A stretch of 64,000 nt of DNA from NCBI GenBank assembly GCA_037783415.1, contig JAZGTN010000214.1, positions 434,001 through 498,000 on the forward strand, written 5' to 3'. Both the position numbers and the translations under genes were made by a program. The stretch is from Leptasterias polaris (taxonomy: Eukaryota > Echinodermata > Asteroidea > Forcipulatida > Asteriidae). Below are positions 42,001-45,000 of this stretch, piece by piece. Positions within the stretch are counted from its first letter, which is position 1, and each line of letters begins with the position of its first letter. Under the pieces are notes generated by a model. It ran no database searches and was not told the DNA's origin. It worked only from the letters and a program-made list of their open reading frames with translations.

Positions 42001-45000
42001 CTGTGGGCTTCTCATGCACTTATTGGAGCGGAGGGGCAAATGGTGTGAAGTGAGCATGGCCTATGGTGGAACTACTTCACAATAACAAAATTATTGGCAC
42101 CATGTACTTGTACATGTAGACTTTGTATATGGACATATGTGAAAGTAGATGGTTGGAGTAGAAAATGGATATTGTATTACAGTAATATTTGGGTATATAG
42201 GGTATTTTGGTGTTAGTACAATGTATCTTTTACACTAGTATGAGGTAGCAATCTACATGTATCTACACACCAAGTGATTAGCATCCCCAGCCTGCGGGTG
42301 CAATCAGTGGTGCTTTTCTCATCTGCAACATAACCCGCTTACGGCAATTTAAGAGCAGCTTCCAAACGTTGGGAATTTTAAGCATAACAAGCCGATTTCA
42401 TACTTTCCGCCCAGGTAGTAGTTAATAAGCAGGACAGTTCTTTTCAGAACTGAGAAGTCTCCCGCATTCCGAAAAATCTACTCCGCAGCAGTAGAATAAA
42501 TAGCAAGACAAGTTCTTAAAAGAACATAATCTACACAGCAAGTAGATATACACATGGTGTTACCGCAAACCAAATATACATTGATACCTCACCATGCAAT
42601 GCCTCAAATCCCATATACATAACAAGCATCTACAAATTCCCTTCTACGTGTTTGTCCCTTTTTGAAAACCACAGCTTAGGCTTCCTGGCTCTGGCTTAGG
42701 GACCATCTGCCTGTTTAAAGGGAACGTGTACCTTTGGGTTTTAGAACCGTTCAATTGTTTTAATCCTATATAAATGTAGATATATACATTGTACAATAAA
42801 GCTAACCTGTGAAAATTTAGTCTCAAAAGGTGGTCGCGTTTTTTAGATACATGTATGGCCGATAATCCGGAGCGGTTAATATGTCCAAGCATCCGCAATT
42901 GGAATACACAATCTGAGAAACATATCTGACAGTAATGTTTCTCAGATTCAAATTTTTGGGGGAAAAAACTGATATCTTTTTCTAAACCACATTACCCCGA
43001 AGTGAAATGATTTCAGAATGCTTTATAATATGCTGTACTTCTTAGCCAAGTAAGTTTTTATTGCCATTAATTTTAAGAGTGATTACCAACCGTATACACG
43101 TACCTTCCCTTTAAGTCCCTAACCGAAAATTTATGTTTTCAAAACTACTGATGGAACCCAAGCCACAGCCTAAGATGAGGTTTCGAAAAAGGCCTATGAT
43201 TGCAAAGTTACAGGTTTTTTAATGGATTGTTTGAACTAATTATTGCAAGAATTAAGGAAATATATTAGAATTGAAAGGTAGTTTTTCTGAAAGATTAAGA
43301 TGAAAATTATTAATCTGTCACAGAACATGGATGGCAAATCAGTCCGGACCCTTTCTTTTTGATATGAATCATCAGTCATAAAGGCATCAGCCGTGGGGAA
43401 CACAACCAAGATGGCTGCTTCGTGATAATCATCTGTACAGTACACTGTTATGGGTATATGCTTATGATCTGTATCCAAAGTGACAGTGATGAACAACAAG
43501 AAGATGAAAATCTAATATCCTTCATGATTTCCATCAGTTTTTTTTTGGTTGCCTCATCCCCAATGCATACATTGACCCGCTGATCTGTGACACAGACAGC
43601 GGTCGGTTGGGAGTGGGAAAAAATAAGGAATGGAGTATCTGAAGTATTGCAAGAGCAGATTGGCGCCCTTGCAGGCAGCTAATTGGTCTTAATTAGAAAG
43701 CTTTCTGGGAAAGGTCACAGCTTCTCCCTAGAACGTGACAAAGGTCAACCTCTTGGGCGTCTGCTTCCAATGGGAGGAATTCTGTCACATTACTAAGACA
43801 AGATATAATCATAAAGCAATATCAGTAACACTATCTTAAAAAGCTTAAACCTGCATGTATAAATTTTAAAGTGGTTACTGTAACCATCAACTTTTAGGAC
43901 ATAGAAAACAACTATGTATCTACTAACTGCCAAAACTGATGAAACTGCCAAAGAAGAAAATCAGTGTTTCCATTTTCTATGCACCACAATATAGAAAAAA
44001 AACAAAGAGAAAAGTCAGCTGTAAATGTATGTCCAAGTCAGATGCTTAGCGCTGGTGGTCATCGGAAATATTTCAACCTTGAAACAAACCCTTCCTTGGA
44101 AGGCGAGCAGAGCATACTGTTTGAAACGTCAAGACCGCAACGGGTCATTTCAGAGCCAACACCCCTCCAAAAGATATTATATACATGGTTGTACCCACAA
44201 GTTTACTATTTCTAGTTACTCCTATTTTCCACACCATGCAAAGCTTCAAACAGCACAAACCCTTCAATGGATTCTCAGAAAATTTCTTTTCTTAATATGC
44301 TTCTTTAAAATGTAATGGATTGAAATGCTCCTCTACACGTTATTAATGTTATTTGCATATATGAGAGGAACTACATGGACAGAATTTTATAAAGCTGTTC
44401 AACTTGGGAAATTTGCATTGGAAATTTACTTGGTAGAGGAAAAGAAACGGCTTGAAGTAGCAACAGCTTTTTGCTCTTACCAGCTTTTGGTCCAAGAACC
44501 CCACAGGCATTTTTCCCTCAGCTGTTCCCTCTACAACCAATGTGCCTCCCCATGAGTAATTGGAGCACAATGTACATGACAAGCCTGCCTACTTTTCCTA
44601 ATGTTAGGTCGACCTTGTTGTGGCTATATGAGAAATTTCACATAGATGACAGATCGTGGAGAAATTATAACATCATTTGGCAGACGCTGTAATTAATATC
44701 TGAGGGTTGGTCTACTCAGACTTGAATCATGATAGCTTCCACATGGATCAGAGCAGAGATTGATGACTATGGTCAACTGAGCGCTTATATTTCAGCTGTT
44801 GTGTAAAAACCACAGAGGAAAGAATCCATGATAACATGAAACAGCGCCCCCAACACCCTGAATGTTACTTTAGGCACTCCATACATATACTCATGTGTAC
44901 ATCGCGCATGCACGCAGACCAGGATGTTTGCAACATGTTAGTGAAGCACACATGCATCGTGTTACTGACTCAGTTCTTTGTCTGTTTTGAAAGCTCCTCA